Source of the DNA: Nitzschia sp. pyKryTriq1
Lineage: Eukaryota; Bacillariophyta; Bacillariophyceae; Bacillariales; Bacillariaceae
Length of the DNA: 64,000 bases
NCBI GenBank assembly: GCA_956465555.1
Contig: OY101118.1
Span: 682,001 to 746,000 of the forward strand
Direction of reading: 5' to 3'
In this document: one piece after another, positions 1 to 11,442 of the stretch
Layout: every line of letters begins with the position of its first letter
Numbering within the stretch: position 1 is the first letter of the stretch
Program-made: the position numbers and the translations under genes
The notes under the pieces: generated by a model
Databases searched by the model: none
Seen by the model: the letters and a program-made list of their open reading frames with translations, nothing else
Told to the model about the DNA's origin: nothing

Positions 1-1
1 C

Positions 2-127
2 AGCAAGCCAAAAGCTACTGCGACCCCGGGTCCAAGTGGGAACGCACGGGCGGTCACTCCTGGGTCCGAGCCTAATGATAAGAACGATGAAGGACATCGG
101 GAGAAACGACGTCGACTGGATCAATAA
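2..127 (+). CDS. 3' end of an unknown gene (partial)
   Basis: This frame is open from the window edge and ends at a TAA at 125-127. It encodes about 41 residues of low-complexity Pro/Thr/Ser/Gly sequence followed by a charged tail ending EKRRRLDQ. That looks like a disordered, basic, possibly nuclear C-terminus. There is no start and no recognisable domain, because the body of the gene lies to the left of the window. The frame was chosen by composition: one other frame is interrupted and the remaining one looks less protein-like. Function unknown. Confidence 0.35.
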   Translation, partial: SKPKATATPGPSGNARAVTPGSEPNDKNDEGHREKRRRLDQ

Positions 128-699
128 TTTCTGGATCGAAAGTCCAGCCAGCAAATAATATTATCTGTGCCTATATTGTTCATTGTTCAGTAGACTGCGC
201 AGGAACAGTGCTCGTATCGGCCTTCGGCAACAAAGTAGGCAGTTCGGGTAGTGAGACATCATGGTAATCCATCACCCTACAGTGTTGTATCTTGCGTCGG
301 CGAAAAGTCGATTCTCTCCCCTTATTACATAATACTGTAAGAGAATAGAGAGGGATAGCTTTGAATATCATGATTTGTGTGGATTGTGTTTCGTCTATAG
401 CCATCAACTACTAGTAGGATTAGAGTATGCTGGCAGACAACTGCAGTGGACTACTGGCTCGTATGATACTTTACCTGCTCGAACCAATCATTCATCATCC
501 CACGAGCCAACAAAACAAATATATGAATAATATGGTTCGAGCAAGATCGTATTCCGGTTACCATGGTTCCATTGCTTTTATTGCTCGTACTGCATTCATC
601 GACTGACTGTACTACTACTGTATTGCTTTCGCCTCCAAGTCCTCACGCGATGATTGCTAATATCCCTTCCCTTCCCGCGAGCGAGGGCTGGATAATAAG
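128..699. other. Intergenic stretch, no supported gene
   Basis: This stretch lies between the left-edge gene tail and the SKP1 stop codon. Short open frames exist on both strands, for example about 74 codons on the minus strand from an ATG at 404. None has a recognisable domain or a convincing splice partner. It probably holds the two 3' UTRs. Confidence 0.5.
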
Positions 700-1605
700 T
701 TACGCCCCGGGATTGGAAGGGTGTTCGACCCATTTGTTTTCCTCGCGGACTTGCGCCTCTTCCTCTGGTGTAAAGTCGTTACTAATATTGAAAATCGCCC
801 TTAGCTCACTGGCCGGTTTCCCCTGTATATTTAGAGTAGGGGTACAAATAATCGACAACAAATGAAGAAGAAATAATGGGATGAGACCTTCGTCATGACA
901 ACCGCAAAGAGAAATGCAGCATGCATGCTCCGTTTTGACTGACTTACCTTGATCAGTACGGACACTGCGAGACACGTCAGATCTAAAAGTGGTTTGATAT
1001 CCATAAAATTCGCCGCAGTCACAAGCTCAAATAGCAGAGCTTGCTCGACTTTGACAAAATCCGCATACCACGGCTGCACCAAATCTTCAATCTTGGACGA
1101 TTTGAGAGGCGTTGTAATGGGGGTCATGGGCTCCTCCTTATAGCGAGTGCAATATTCAATGACTTTTGTCAAGACGGCATCCTTGACATTCGGCAGGGGA
1201 ATTTCTCGGACCTCGTCATCATCGTCGTCGTCATCAATGGTCGTGGCTACCAGGGTAGACATTTTCGCTACAGCGACGGGGACTTCGTAAACATCGCCTT
1301 CTTTGCTGACCTACGGAGGGTACGAATAGAGAACGCCAGAGAAAAAAGCGAGCAGGAATATCATCCATGAGAAAAAGGAACAGTGCAAGAATGTAAACCC
1401 GTTTACGATTCATTCAACCCACGACAGCGTTGATTTGTACGAGGCGTTCACTATTTTCCTCGAACTACCAAACCAAGAAAGGGCAGAGTCGTCATTCCAA
1501 GAAGAACTTCGGCGTCACGGCCGCACCACCGAACGAATCGAGTAGGAATCATCTCCGCACGTCCCAAACACTCACCAGCTTTACCGTTCCACTTTCGTCG
1601 TCCAT
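700..1605 (-). CDS. SKP1: SKP1, adaptor of SCF ubiquitin ligases
   Basis: There are three exons on the minus strand: 1605-1576, 1310-948 and 822-700. Both introns (265 and 125 nt) are GT-AG and phase 0, giving 171 residues. The tiny first exon encodes [10 protein letters not shown], which joins to [11 protein letters not shown] to form the usual Skp1 N-terminal BTB/POZ strand. An Asp-rich loop (seven D in a row) precedes the conserved REIPLPNV. The C-terminal Skp1 dimerisation region carries [11 protein letters not shown] at about residues 142-152 and ENKW, the F-box-binding end. In the family, Skp1 links cullin 1 to F-box proteins in the SCF E3 ligase, in cytosol and nucleus. An unspliced reading from the internal ATG at 1262 would lack the N-terminus. 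The assignment is firm. Confidence 0.95.
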
Positions 1606-2277
1606 TTTCGTTATTTGATGATTCAAAGTAAACTGCTATACTGTATAATTCGAGTGATATATCAATGGATCTGCTCTCTACTAGACAGTAGTAGTCGAGA
1701 TTGATTAGAACCGCAAGTATGGCTACGTACTTTCTATGCGAGCTGCGTTGTTCCTTCTTGCTTATTCTTTGGCGGCAGAGCAAAGAGCAACCCCACCAAA
1801 AAACCGCGCAGTCATCGTCGCGGGGCGGGGTGCCTGCGGTGGTGGTACCCCAGGTACCAGGTACCATCAGCGCTTGTTCCGGTACCAGGTACTGTACCTG
1901 GTACTTGTACCGGGGTATGTACTTGGTCATCGTTGGGATGCGGAGGGAGCTGTGGTACCGCGATAGGGTTTTCGTGTACACGTGGCCTGCAGTACTCAAA
2001 TCTACGTTGAGGGCGAGCTCGTTGAAACTCTGCGAGGTCTATTTTGCCCGCACGAAAAGCGGATTTCACGTCCGAAAAGAGCTTAGAAAGTCGCTTTCCT
2101 ATTATTTTTACAGTAGATCCAAGATCGCGAGAGTTTTGACTTTTAGCACTCGTGCAGTACTTCGCGTACAAGTACTACTGCATGCGTACCGGTCCGGGAC
2201 TGTATCAAGTACACGCAGTACATAGCCCTGTAGCTGCTCGAAGCTACCTGACGACCAAAATCAATGAGCCATGAACC
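1606..2277. other. Intergenic stretch with GGTACC palindromes
   Basis: This stretch separates divergent SKP1 and the acyl-CoA synthetase, so it should hold both promoters. Positions about 1849-1920 are a dense run of GGTACC, ACCGGT and CAGGTAC words that can pair with one another. Several open frames cross it, including one on the minus strand at 1812-2171, but they start at non-ATG codons and show no domain. Confidence 0.6.
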
Positions 2278-4642
2278 ATGAACCAAGTCGCCCCACTCCC
2301 AAGATCATTCGAAGAGCACTCTTATTGCGTCTCGAACTGTACTTCATCTCTACCCTTCGCAGCCTCTTCCTCGAACGAAACGACACCAGTCAAAATGCCG
2401 GAAGAAAATAAGCAGTGGTCGACGATCGTCCCGAACACTTCCACGGAATCCCGAGGGGATATCCGACGCAACGGTGATCCCTTGCGGAACCCTGAACTTG
2501 GATTCCAGGGATGTCAAACTCTTTACGAAGCCTTTCGTCGGGGACAGGCTTTGAACCCACTTGGAGCCTGTCTTGGATTTCGGGCCGTCAGTACCAACGG
2601 AATGGCGACGCCTTTTATCTATTCGAGTTACACAGAAGTTTTGACGCGCGTCAATGCCTTGGCGGCTGGTTTGGATACCCTCAATCTAGTTCGCCCCACA
2701 CAGGACAATATGACCTTGGTAAGTACGTCCCACGTTCTAGAGCTACAAAGACACTTGAATACTTTTATGAGTAGAGCTGAGGCAATGTGATCCGTTCTGA
2801 CATGTTCACAATCTCCCGCGCAAAAACCGTCTTTCAAACGAGTAGATTGGGCTATACATGAAGAATTGCATGGAGTGGTTCATTGCCGAGCAAGCAATCT
2901 TTTGTCTTTCGGGAGCTACTGTTCCATTTTATGACACACTAGGTCCCGAAACGGCCGAGTATATTCTGAAGCAAACAGGGAATAGGACTGTCATTTGCAC
3001 ACGTTTAGAACTAGGACGCCTTTGCCAAGTCAAAAGGGCCGGCAGATGCCCCGACTTTGAGAATGTGATCTTGGTCGATGGAGTCACTGCCGAAGCAGCC
3101 CAAATGGCGAAAGAAGCCGGTCTGCAAGTGATGAGTTTCGCCAAGGTGGAAGCCGTGGGTGCGCAACGAATTGCCACCAAAGGGCATAAGCACAGGCCGC
3201 CATCGGGCAAGGATATCTTTACCTTTTGCTACACATCCGGGACTACAGGAGATCCCAAAGGAGCTTTGTTGACACACACCAACCTTATTTCGGCAGTGTC
3301 AGGCGTATCCGGTATCTTCCCGATCGATATTTCCGATCGCCATCTTTCGTATTTACCCTTGGCGCATATCTTTGAACGGATCGTCATGTGCCAAATCTAC
3401 AGTGCGGGAGCGTCTATTGCTTTTTTTCGTGGCGATCCACTTTTACTCATTGAAGACCTACAAGCCTGCCGACCCACAATTTTCCCAGCTGCACCTCGAG
3501 TGTTGAACAAAATTTACGACAAGATCCATGGAGGAATCGCTGCGGTAGGAGGCTTCAAGAAGAAGCTATTTGATGCGGCCGTAGCAACCAAGACGCGCAA
3601 TCTTTTGACCACCGGCGAGCTAAAGCACGGCTTCTACGATAAACTCCTTTTCAACAAAATCAAGAAAGGACTCGGATTGGATCAACTTCGTATTTTGGTG
3701 AGCGGGTCGGCACCTCTCTCTCAACCGGTGATGATTTTTTACCGGATCATGTTGGGTGTACCCGTCGTGGAAGGATACGGTCAGACGGAAGGAGCTGCAG
3801 CTTCCGCCGTGAGTATGTATGATGACATGATGACAGTAGGACATGTCGGCGTCCCGAACTGTGCAGCTGAAATTGTCTTGGTCGACGTTCCAGAGATGGG
3901 ATACCTTCACACGGATACAGAACACAAGGGACAACCATGCCAAGGCCGGGGCGAGATTTGGGTGCGAGGCCCTCTTGTCTTCGCGGGATACTACAAAGAA
4001 CCGGAAAAAACTAGGGAGACGGTGGATGAAGACGGATGGCTACATAGTGGAGATATTGGATTGTGGACCGCACAAGGGCAGCTGCAAATTATCGATCGCA
4101 AGAAGAATATCTTCAAGCTTTCGCAAGGAGGTAAGGCCTTTTGTTGTTTCGTATCGTCACCTGCAATAGGCGAAGAGACTTTGTTCTCATCGAATCCTGG
4201 TGCGCTCTTTACAGAATATGTTGCCCCAGAAAAGATTGAAAATGTGATTATCCAGTCTTTGATGGTTGGGCAGGCGTTTGTATACGGAGATTCGTTCCAG
4301 AGTGCGTTGGTAGCGATTTTGATTCCGGATGAAGAACCCGTGAGAAATATGCTTATGACTTCGGGTGAGACCGCACTTGCCAAAGCTCCGTTTTCCGAAA
4401 TTTGCAGGAGCGACAAGCTCAAAAACATCATCATGGACGAAATCAAACGAGTCGCCAAGGCAAATGGTCTCCACGGTTTTGAGATTCCGAAAATCGTCCA
4501 TCTCGACTCGGACTTATTTTCTGTCGAGAATGGATTGCTGACCCCAACCTTCAAACTGAAACGCCAGCAAGCTAGGGACAAATATGAAAAGGAGATCGAG
4601 GCCATGTATGCAGCGCTTCCCAACCCAAAGAGCAAACTGTAA
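2278..4642 (+). CDS. Long-chain acyl-CoA synthetase, peroxisomal type
   Basis: Three exons, 2278-2718, 2846-4130 and 4215-4642, give 717 residues. The enzyme activates fatty acids to acyl-CoA with ATP and CoA. The AMP-binding motif YTSGTTGDPKG lies at about residues 275-285. The linker motif DRKKNIFKLSQGEYVAPEK near 565-580 is typical of eukaryotic ACSL/LACS proteins and is restored only when intron 2 (84 nt) is removed. The C-terminus is SKL, a canonical PTS1 signal, so import into peroxisomes for beta-oxidation is likely, as for plant LACS6/7. The first 40 residues are poorly conserved, and a second in-frame ATG (MPEENK, 2395) could be the true start. Intron 2 has no stop and is a multiple of three, so its retention would insert 28 residues. 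The gene is convergent with the SMP-30-like gene, 95 bp away. Confidence 0.93.
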
Positions 4643-4737
4643 CTGGAATGTTCGGTAATTTGAGGAGTGATTTCGTGGATACATTCTTTTTCATTGTGCG
4701 AGAGAGTACTACATAGGAGTAATCGGTAGTCTAGAGA

Positions 4738-5769
4738 TTACTGCGTGATGAACCTCTTCTCGTGGACACCAGACATGCCTTCGGGGAGCTTGACGGCATA
4801 CAATCCTCCAGCATGCGGTTCTTCGGACGGATCCAGGTTTTCCCATGCCGTAGTGATGAATAGAATATCCAGATTCGGCCCTCCAAAGCAACAGCAGGAT
4901 GCTTCCGATGTATTGTCTGGCAAATGAACGGAAAACACCACATGGCCCGTGTCGGGGTCCAACCGATCTACCATGGCGGTGCCCTCTCCTTCTCTCCAGG
5001 TGGCATTCCAAACGAAGCCTTGGGCGTCTACGCATGAGCCATCCGCAAAGCCGTTCTGTTTATCGTGGAAATGTCGCTTGTTGGACAAACTGCCAGTGGA
5101 GACATTGTAATCGTATTGCTGGATATTGAGATCAGGCGAATTCGCCAAGTACATTGTCCTTCCGTCCAACGACCAGCAAATACTATTGGTGGTTTGGATA
5201 GAATCACAGATTGACTCATGTTCTAGTCTCTTGGTCTCCTTGTTGTATCCACATTTGTACACTTTGAGAGGTTCCGGATTGCCCGCACAGCCTCCACAGA
5301 TGAACAGTTTCCCCGTAGGATCGCAGCGCCCATCATTCAGCCGATCGGGCAACCCAAGTGGATTGACCGGCTCGCCGGTACTCATTTCGCTGAGAGGATA
5401 GTTCGCTACGAAGTTGTAGATTTGAAAACCGTCCTCCCAGGCAACCAAATATGCGCCTGGTTCTGGAGGATGTTCGAGCAATCCAAATGCGCCGACCATT
5501 TTGGGTAACGTGAATGTTGCCAATACTGGATTCGCTTCGCTCAAATTGAGTTTGTGAAAGGTCCGATCAAGAATGGAAATAAAGAGAATTTCGTTGGTGC
5601 GATCATCCCAAAGGATACACTCTCCAAGGTGACAACGAGCATCGACAATGAGCTGCGCTGTTACGGAGACGCGGTCGTCATTGAGAGTGGCTCGAGGACC
5701 ATTGAGAAAAGACGGAAGATCCACCACCGGTTTCGGATTGGGAGTGACGTCTTGGTTGCTGTTGCTCAT
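4738..5769 (-). CDS. SMP-30/gluconolactonase-like beta-propeller protein
   Basis: A single exon of 343 residues. The sequence follows the SGL (SMP-30/gluconolactonase/LRE) family. Its four expected metal ligands align with visible residues: E50 in HLGE, N145 in RLNDG, N195 in TTNSICWS and D243 in ADGSCVD. In the family, a divalent ion in the centre of a six-bladed propeller supports hydrolysis of sugar lactones or similar esters. The substrate here cannot be told. There is no signal peptide; the N-terminus is polar (MSNSNQDVTP), so a cytosolic place is likely. The C-terminal blades end in GGLYAVKLP. The fold is clear but the substrate is not. Confidence 0.85.
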   Translation of the reverse strand: MSNSNQDVTPNPKPVVDLPSFLNGPRATLNDDRVSVTAQLIVDARCHLGECILWDDRTNEILFISILDRTFHKLNLSEANPVLATFTLPKMVGAFGLLEHPPEPGAYLVAWEDGFQIYNFVANYPLSEMSTGEPVNPLGLPDRLNDGRCDPTGKLFICGGCAGNPEPLKVYKCGYNKETKRLEHESICDSIQTTNSICWSLDGRTMYLANSPDLNIQQYDYNVSTGSLSNKRHFHDKQNGFADGSCVDAQGFVWNATWREGEGTAMVDRLDPDTGHVVFSVHLPDNTSEASCCCFGGPNLDILFITTAWENLDPSEEPHAGGLYAVKLPEGMSGVHEKRFITQ

Positions 5770-6557
5770 GATATGATATTATATGATTGGAAATAATATA
5801 GCAAGAGTTGTTGTACTGTACGGTGCTCGTCACCAGTCACTGACTGTATGCCAATAAAAGGCAAGGCGCAAGGCGAAATGCGCAAAGGCATGCAGTAAAG
5901 TGTAGAGGACAGGAAGGTTTAGAAGTTCCTATTACTGCTAGAACGTCGTATGGATTATGGTATTGCGCAATCTTTCACCTTTCCTTTTGATTTGGGTTTT
6001 GGGTTTTGGGTTTTGGATTTTGTTGACGAACGGTGAGAACTGTGTGATGCGAGAACGATGATTTCGTACCGGTACCTGGTAGATCTTCTCCAAAAAATCA
6101 AAATAAAAATCCCGCGGGATTTTACAGTAGATTTTACGGGAAGCCGCGCGTAAACAACGGCCTTGTGAAAGGAGCCTCTTTTACTTATTAATCGAGGGCC
6201 TGAAGCCTGAAGGCCAAAAGGTGGCCTCGCTCCCAAAGTTCCATGTGTATTGACCGCGGGCACACGCAACCGGAAAAACGCCTCCCTCGCGCTCCTCTGC
6301 TTCGATTTCGCAACATACAGCGCGAGAAAACTACGAGTACTAAAACAGCGCAGTGTGCCCACCTGCCACCGACCACCGTCCGAATAGATCGTGATGATCG
6401 CATCGATCCATTGATTGATTGGAGGACCGCCATTTACATTGATAGTCAAGCTAGTGCATTAGCTTGTCAAGCGAAGAGAGAACAATCCTCTGGCGCATTC
6501 ACTTGAACATCGGCAACTGAAGACATACTTCCATCCTCAAACATCGTGTCAAGAACG
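5770..6557. other. Divergent promoter region with a TTTTGGG tandem repeat
   Basis: This stretch lies between the divergent SMP-30-like and EGF-protein genes. At about 5991-6020 a TTTTGGG unit is repeated three to four times. Elsewhere there is an ACCGGTACCTGG palindrome near 6068. An open minus frame at 5955-6449 lacks any domain and is not called. Confidence 0.5.
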
Positions 6558-9500
6558 ATGCGACCGATCTGGCTTGCAGTGGTGTGCTTGTCTGCGTGTT
6601 TTGCAGCAACCTTGGCAGATACTTCCACTTGTGAGCGCCTCAAAGTCACATTGACATACACGCAAGAAAAGGCGCCTCGAGATTTGTCCAGTGTGGTAAG
6701 TACTGTACTTCGTAGTTCATACGTCCGTTGCCCCTTCCATCCATCGTCTCGTGGCACGCACGGTGCGCCACAGTATACTCAAAATGCTTGTGGTTCTGCT
6801 TGCTTGCTGATACTGTAAATACTATTTTAGCTTCCCGTGGTAGTCGAAAAGGTGAATCGGGTGCTAGATGGCGTGGTGGACGTCGAAGTGGAGTGGTCGG
6901 GCGCCGAATTGCACGGCCGGGTGGGACAACACTTTGTCAAGAGTACCGTCACGAGGCTTGCGAGTGCGGTGGCCAGTGACAACCTTGAAATTACCCTGGA
7001 CGAGGACGGCCGCGAAGTCACCACTCAGTGCTTTCACGTGCCCTTCACCATTTTGGATACCAACGAGTGTACCTTGCCCGCGGGCCATGCAATGAAACAC
7101 AAGTGCCCCGCTCCTTCCATCTGTGTCAATACTATTGGATCGTACGAATGCATGTGTCCGCAGCTACCTGAAAGTAGTTCCGGCAGTTCGAGTAGTAGCA
7201 GCAGCATGTTGTCAGGAAACACTGCCGATGACGAATTTTGGAAGCAGCTAGACGCTTCCGACCGCTCTCCTTGGGCAGTGTCCTTTGCCTCCAACAGCAA
7301 ATCATCTTGTCCTGCGTCAGCTTCGACTCATGGGTGTTGTCCCGAGGGGGGTCACTCTGCCGAAGGACAAAAGTGCCGCCAACGCTTCCACTGTCCTCTA
7401 GATCCTTGCACTACCAGTAGCGAATGCGCCGACAATGCCGTGTGCGTGCGAGCCGAAAGTCCCACAGACATTCCAAACTATTCGTGCCAATGTCCGCGAG
7501 GACTGATGGGAAATGGGCGTGCCTGTCTGGCAAGTGATCCCAAGCCGGAACCCAAGCTCATGTTTGATGGAAAGACACCTACCGAGTTGACAGTCAAGAA
7601 CAATTTTTACTGTGGTTGTACCAAACCAGTTGTGGATGCTTGTAGCGGATTTCCACCATGCAAGGGTAAGTCAAACGAAAACGCTGACGTACTTGGAGTA
7701 CCGCATATTCCTCATAGTAGACTAGCGGGTAGCTGCTGTGCTCATCTCACTCTCATTGTCAATCATTTTCATTTCAGATAAGCACCAAATCTGTACGGTC
7801 GAGGCTGGCAATACTCCCAAGTGCGCTTGTAAACCGGGATATGTTGTGCATGAGAAATATGGGTGCGTCGATCAAAACCCGCCGACGCTCAAGTTGAGAC
7901 ACGATCCTAATGGGGACAAAACTCTACGCTTGAAGCAGGGGGACGAGTATCGGGAGTACATGGTAGATATTGTCGACGACAATGCGGAGGATTACTTGCG
8001 TAGCCTCAAGGTTTCGTACAGTCGGCCTCTTCCGCCGGGGTGCTTGACGGAAGTGGGAGAGTTTCATGTCAACTACACTATTGCCATGCCATGGGCAAAG
8101 GTCCCCTTTGTTCGAGAAACGCGACGAGTGATCATCGAAGATATTGACGAATGTGGTTTGGATGTGTCCACATACGAGCGCACTTGCCCAGCTCTAGTTC
8201 CACAATGCGACACTGCTGCTGGCGCCAAGTGTGTCAATACTCACGGTTCGTATCAATGTAAATGCCCCAGTCAATCTTCTGGCGATGGTTTCGTAAAAGG
8301 CGCCAAGTTCGATGGATTTCCCGCCCCGGAAGCGTATAAAGGGGGAACGAGCTGTGTGGACACGTCGAAACCTATCATCACCCTCAGAGGACCCAATCCG
8401 AAGGTGCTGAAGATTTGTGAATGCGGTGGTTTGTCAGGAGTGATGAATCCGTCAAAGGGAGTTAGCGGCGATAATGAATTGCAACTTGGACAGCGCAAGA
8501 TGTACGAAGACGACATCAAGGTAAGGAATTGCTATGTTTGCGTTTCGCGGTTGCTCTTGGTGTTTCAATTTTTCTCACACCGATCGTTTAGGAAATGGTT
8601 CGTGCCACGGCTGGAGCGGAACTGTGCGCCACATCAAGTAACACGAATCCAAAGCCGTCGGATTGCGTTAAGGCGGTGGATCGAACCTACAAAGGGGATG
8701 TGGATTTGTCAGATCGAGTAGTAGTGGGAGAACTTATTCAAAAGGCACCACTTCAGTGGTCCGTCCCGTACAATGTCAAGGATGAGGCGGGAAATGCAGC
8801 TGTCACTGTTTGGCGGGACGTCGTCGTGCAAGAGGTGGATCTGGCTAGCGTCGAAAGTCTGATCCGAGCCGAAGTGACTCGAGAGCAAGAAGCAGCGCAG
8901 CAAAAGGCGATTCAGAAGGCCGTCCGAGAGGAAAGAACCAAATGGGACCGGGAACAAGCCAACAATAATCGTAACAAGAGATCCAGTTCTACTAAGACGT
9001 GCCCGGCTTGTCCTCCATGCGACTGCCCCGATACCCCGGAAACGACGAGAGAGAGTTGCTCGCAATACTGTGAAAATATTTCGAAGAGTTGCTCCCTAAG
9101 CGACGAGAGTTTTGTATACACCTTGCTGTTTTGGCTGGAAGATTATTTGAGTCCTTCTCTTGTTCCGGCCTTGATCCTTTGTGCTCTGATATGTTTTGCA
9201 TTGGTTGGGGTACGAATCGCTTTGACTACGATCTACAACCCTCGAACGTATCAAAACCATTCCTACTCTCCAAGTTATGGTCCAATGAATGATGAGATGA
9301 TCCTTCGTAGTCCGCAACCTGTAATGGGATCAAGTCCTGCACCACCACTGCGACAGTCACTGACGACCATGGGCAATATCAGCACCACCAGTGGCAATGC
9401 CTCCTTCCTTTCTCCACCGGGGACACAACAACCCAGCTTTGCCTCTCCATCCTTCCCGTCCAGCAACGGAGCTCCGAGAGACCGACCGGCAGAGCCAATG

Positions 9501-9581
9501 TACGACGAGAGCATTTACATGTCACCTCCGCTAATTACACCCAGCAAGACGGGTGATGGAGTTCGGCGACGGAATCTGTAG
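6558..9581 (+). CDS. EGF-domain single-pass membrane protein
   Basis: Four exons (6558-6695, 6831-7665, 7778-8520, 8592-9581) give 901 residues. The start ATG at 6558 opens a clear signal peptide (MRPIWLAVVCLSACFAATLA); an ATG 12 nt upstream is also in frame. Calcium-binding EGF-like modules are visible at DTNECTLPAG...SICVNTIGSYECMCP and DIDECGLDV...CVNTHGSYQCKCP, with further Cys-rich EGF-like pieces between them. Stretches beginning PPTLKLRHD and KPIITLRGP look like Ig-like or HYR-type spacers. A charged helix (about 650-700) and a short CPACPPCDCP cluster precede one transmembrane segment (about 760-783). A Ser/Pro-rich cytoplasmic tail of about 118 residues follows. Function is unknown; an adhesion or receptor-like role at the cell surface is inference. 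Confidence 0.85.
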
Positions 9582-10472
9582 ATACCATCAGTAGGGAAAT
9601 ATATTCTGTGTAACTTTTTTAAGAAATACAAGGGGAACGTGGGCGCCTCTACTGGGGGGTTAGTTTGGTTGGTCACTTTCACCGAAGGCGTCATAGGGCG
9701 TCTCTAGCTGCACAGTACTCTAGTAGAGAACGACTGACTGGGACCGCTCAACAACTTTAGCAGACTGTAGTAGTGGCACACACATAATATTCGTAGGAAG
9801 AAAAGTGCATCGACGCTCAACTTGAAAATTCCCTTCTGGGTATACTCCGGACAGTGCATGCGAGTTCAGTCTACTTGGTATTCTACTAGCTACCATAGTG
9901 TAATTAGCCCATGTCACTTTTGTTGTACCGGTCTACCCCGTACGAGGAGTACCGTGTACCTGTATCCATACCTGTACTCTAGCTACGGTAGCACAGAGAG
10001 TCGTCCGATGAAAATGTGTAGATAAGGTAGTTGTTTGTACTGTACCGTACTCTTCAGTGTTCAGTTAGTAGATAGGCAGACAACGACCTTCAGTCCCGAG
10101 GAGGAGTCGTGCTGGAAATTTCTCCAGCCTAATTTCAAATTTTGGGGTTTTCGCGTTCCGGAGAGTGGTTTAGTCGTGATTGACTGTTTCGACTACATCC
10201 CCACGAAACACAACACATCAGGGGTAACGCACCGGAACTAGTTTATTGAGATGGGATTGATTGACCCCTATTGTCTGGTTGTTCGAGTGCGCTTCGAGCG
10301 CATCAATCGGCGATGCACCCGCGGCACGCGGGGGGGGAGTATCCCATACCGGTACGTGTACGAGTAAAAAGCTCATTTCCCGCTCCAACCTCCCCAACAG
10401 AACTCTCTCAATCCATCGACTCACTTTATTCTTCGAACGCTCAACGCTAATCGCCGACGACTTCATTTCACC
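9582..10472. other. Intergenic stretch, nothing coding seen
   Basis: This stretch contains 3' sequence of the EGF gene and short CTAGTA and GTACCG words, for example near 9920-9960 and 10350. A run of nine G sits at about 10331. No open frame with protein-like composition was found. Confidence 0.5.
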
Positions 10473-10868
10473 ATGGCCGATGTGTTAATTTTACCGAGAG
10501 AGGTTCGCATCAACCTTAATCGTTTCAGAAAGAGGGATTGTCACCGACATGAGACATCTTCCATGAGTCTCAGCAGCGAAGAGGCGTCGTCTATTCTTTC
10601 TTCAATTCAAAACAGCGATTTTCCGGTCGAAATCGAGTCAGGGTTCGAATCATTTACTGATTTTCTCGAGTACACGTCCACTCCACCAAAAAACCAAGCT
10701 TGGAGGAGGAGAAGGGGAAACCATCTACGCAGTGCCAACGTTCTACGGAGATTGCGACTTGCGTCAATACTTGCGAAGAATGGTTTTTACGGATTTTGCC
10801 GAGTGGCGGTGTTTTCGCTTGTCAGCATCTGCGCGGCCGCTGGGTTTCTTTTCTTCTTGGTCTTTTAA
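10473..10868 (+). CDS. Small hypothetical protein with a C-terminal hydrophobic segment
   Basis: An intact frame of 131 codons starts at an ATG in good context (CACCATGGCC). The N-terminal half is Ser/Glu-rich and polar, then there is a basic patch (AWRRRRGNH, NVLRRLRLA). The last about 25 residues are hydrophobic (VAVFSLVSICAAAGFLFFLVF) and could be a tail anchor. No family was recognised. It lies just upstream of a Copia remnant, so it could be a chance frame or a decayed gene. Evidence is only the open frame, start context and composition. Confidence 0.35.
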   Translation: MADVLILPREVRINLNRFRKRDCHRHETSSMSLSSEEASSILSSIQNSDFPVEIESGFESFTDFLEYTSTPPKNQAWRRRRGNHLRSANVLRRLRLASILAKNGFYGFCRVAVFSLVSICAAAGFLFFLVF

Positions 10869-10947
10869 AAAGAGATAACAGTATAAGCTACTACATGTAT
10901 AACGATGCTACATTATTCATCTATCTATTCGAAGTGTTGTAAAGTTG

Positions 10948-11331
10948 TTATACGTGTGTTATCGGTGTTATTGTTGGTGCTTTTCCTCGATAACCACCAC
11001 TCACTCGGAAGCTGTTGGTCTTGGTTGTGACTCCTCTGCGGCTTCCCACTTTATTTGTTGATTCGAAGAAGTCAAATATCGTCTTTTTCAACGCTGCGTG
11101 GCGCAGGCGCCAACTAACACACTCAAAGCTGACGGGCGAACTGACGTTGCCTGCGACAGCGTCGATTGTGCCGTGGGAGGTCAAGTGTGTCTGAGGGCAC
11201 ACGAAGATGTAGCCTGACGCATGGTCAACGAAGATAGCGCCGCCTTCGAATCGGTCTTTTGGAGCTTTCTTCGTCCCTTGGGTGTGCTGTCGGAGGCCCC
11301 CACGGGTATTGCAGTAGAAGTTGTCTACCAC
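10948..11331 (-). mobile_element. Copia-type LTR retroelement remnant, integrase region
   Basis: The minus strand reads through a piece resembling the start of the integrase core of diatom Copia (CoDi-like) elements, with GGAIFVDHASGYIFV as the key segment. Only this part of the polyprotein is recognisable; no gag, reverse transcriptase or paired LTRs were found next to it. It is broken and looks old. Confidence 0.65.
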
Positions 11332-11442
11332 AGAAACATAAGAATGGCATCAGAGGCGCAGAATCGGCAGGATTGGCAGGATGTCCCCGATATTATTTAT
11401 ATAGTAGGCAGAATTCTCTTAAGACAAAACTTCAGATTTAAT

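Noticed and set aside
700-975. Reading the SKP1 C-terminal exon as its own gene
   Set aside because: The first 50 codons are intron and antisense-like sequence; the splice acceptor at 823-824 joins it to the upstream exons.
1812-2171. Minus frame of 119 codons beside SKP1
   Set aside because: It begins at a non-ATG codon and half of it translates GGTACC palindromes.
5991-6020. Interstitial telomere
   Set aside because: The unit differs from known algal telomere repeats and only three to four copies are present.
10641-10660. GGTTCGAATC, a tRNA B-box-like string
   Set aside because: No A box, acceptor stem or anticodon arm can be drawn around it.
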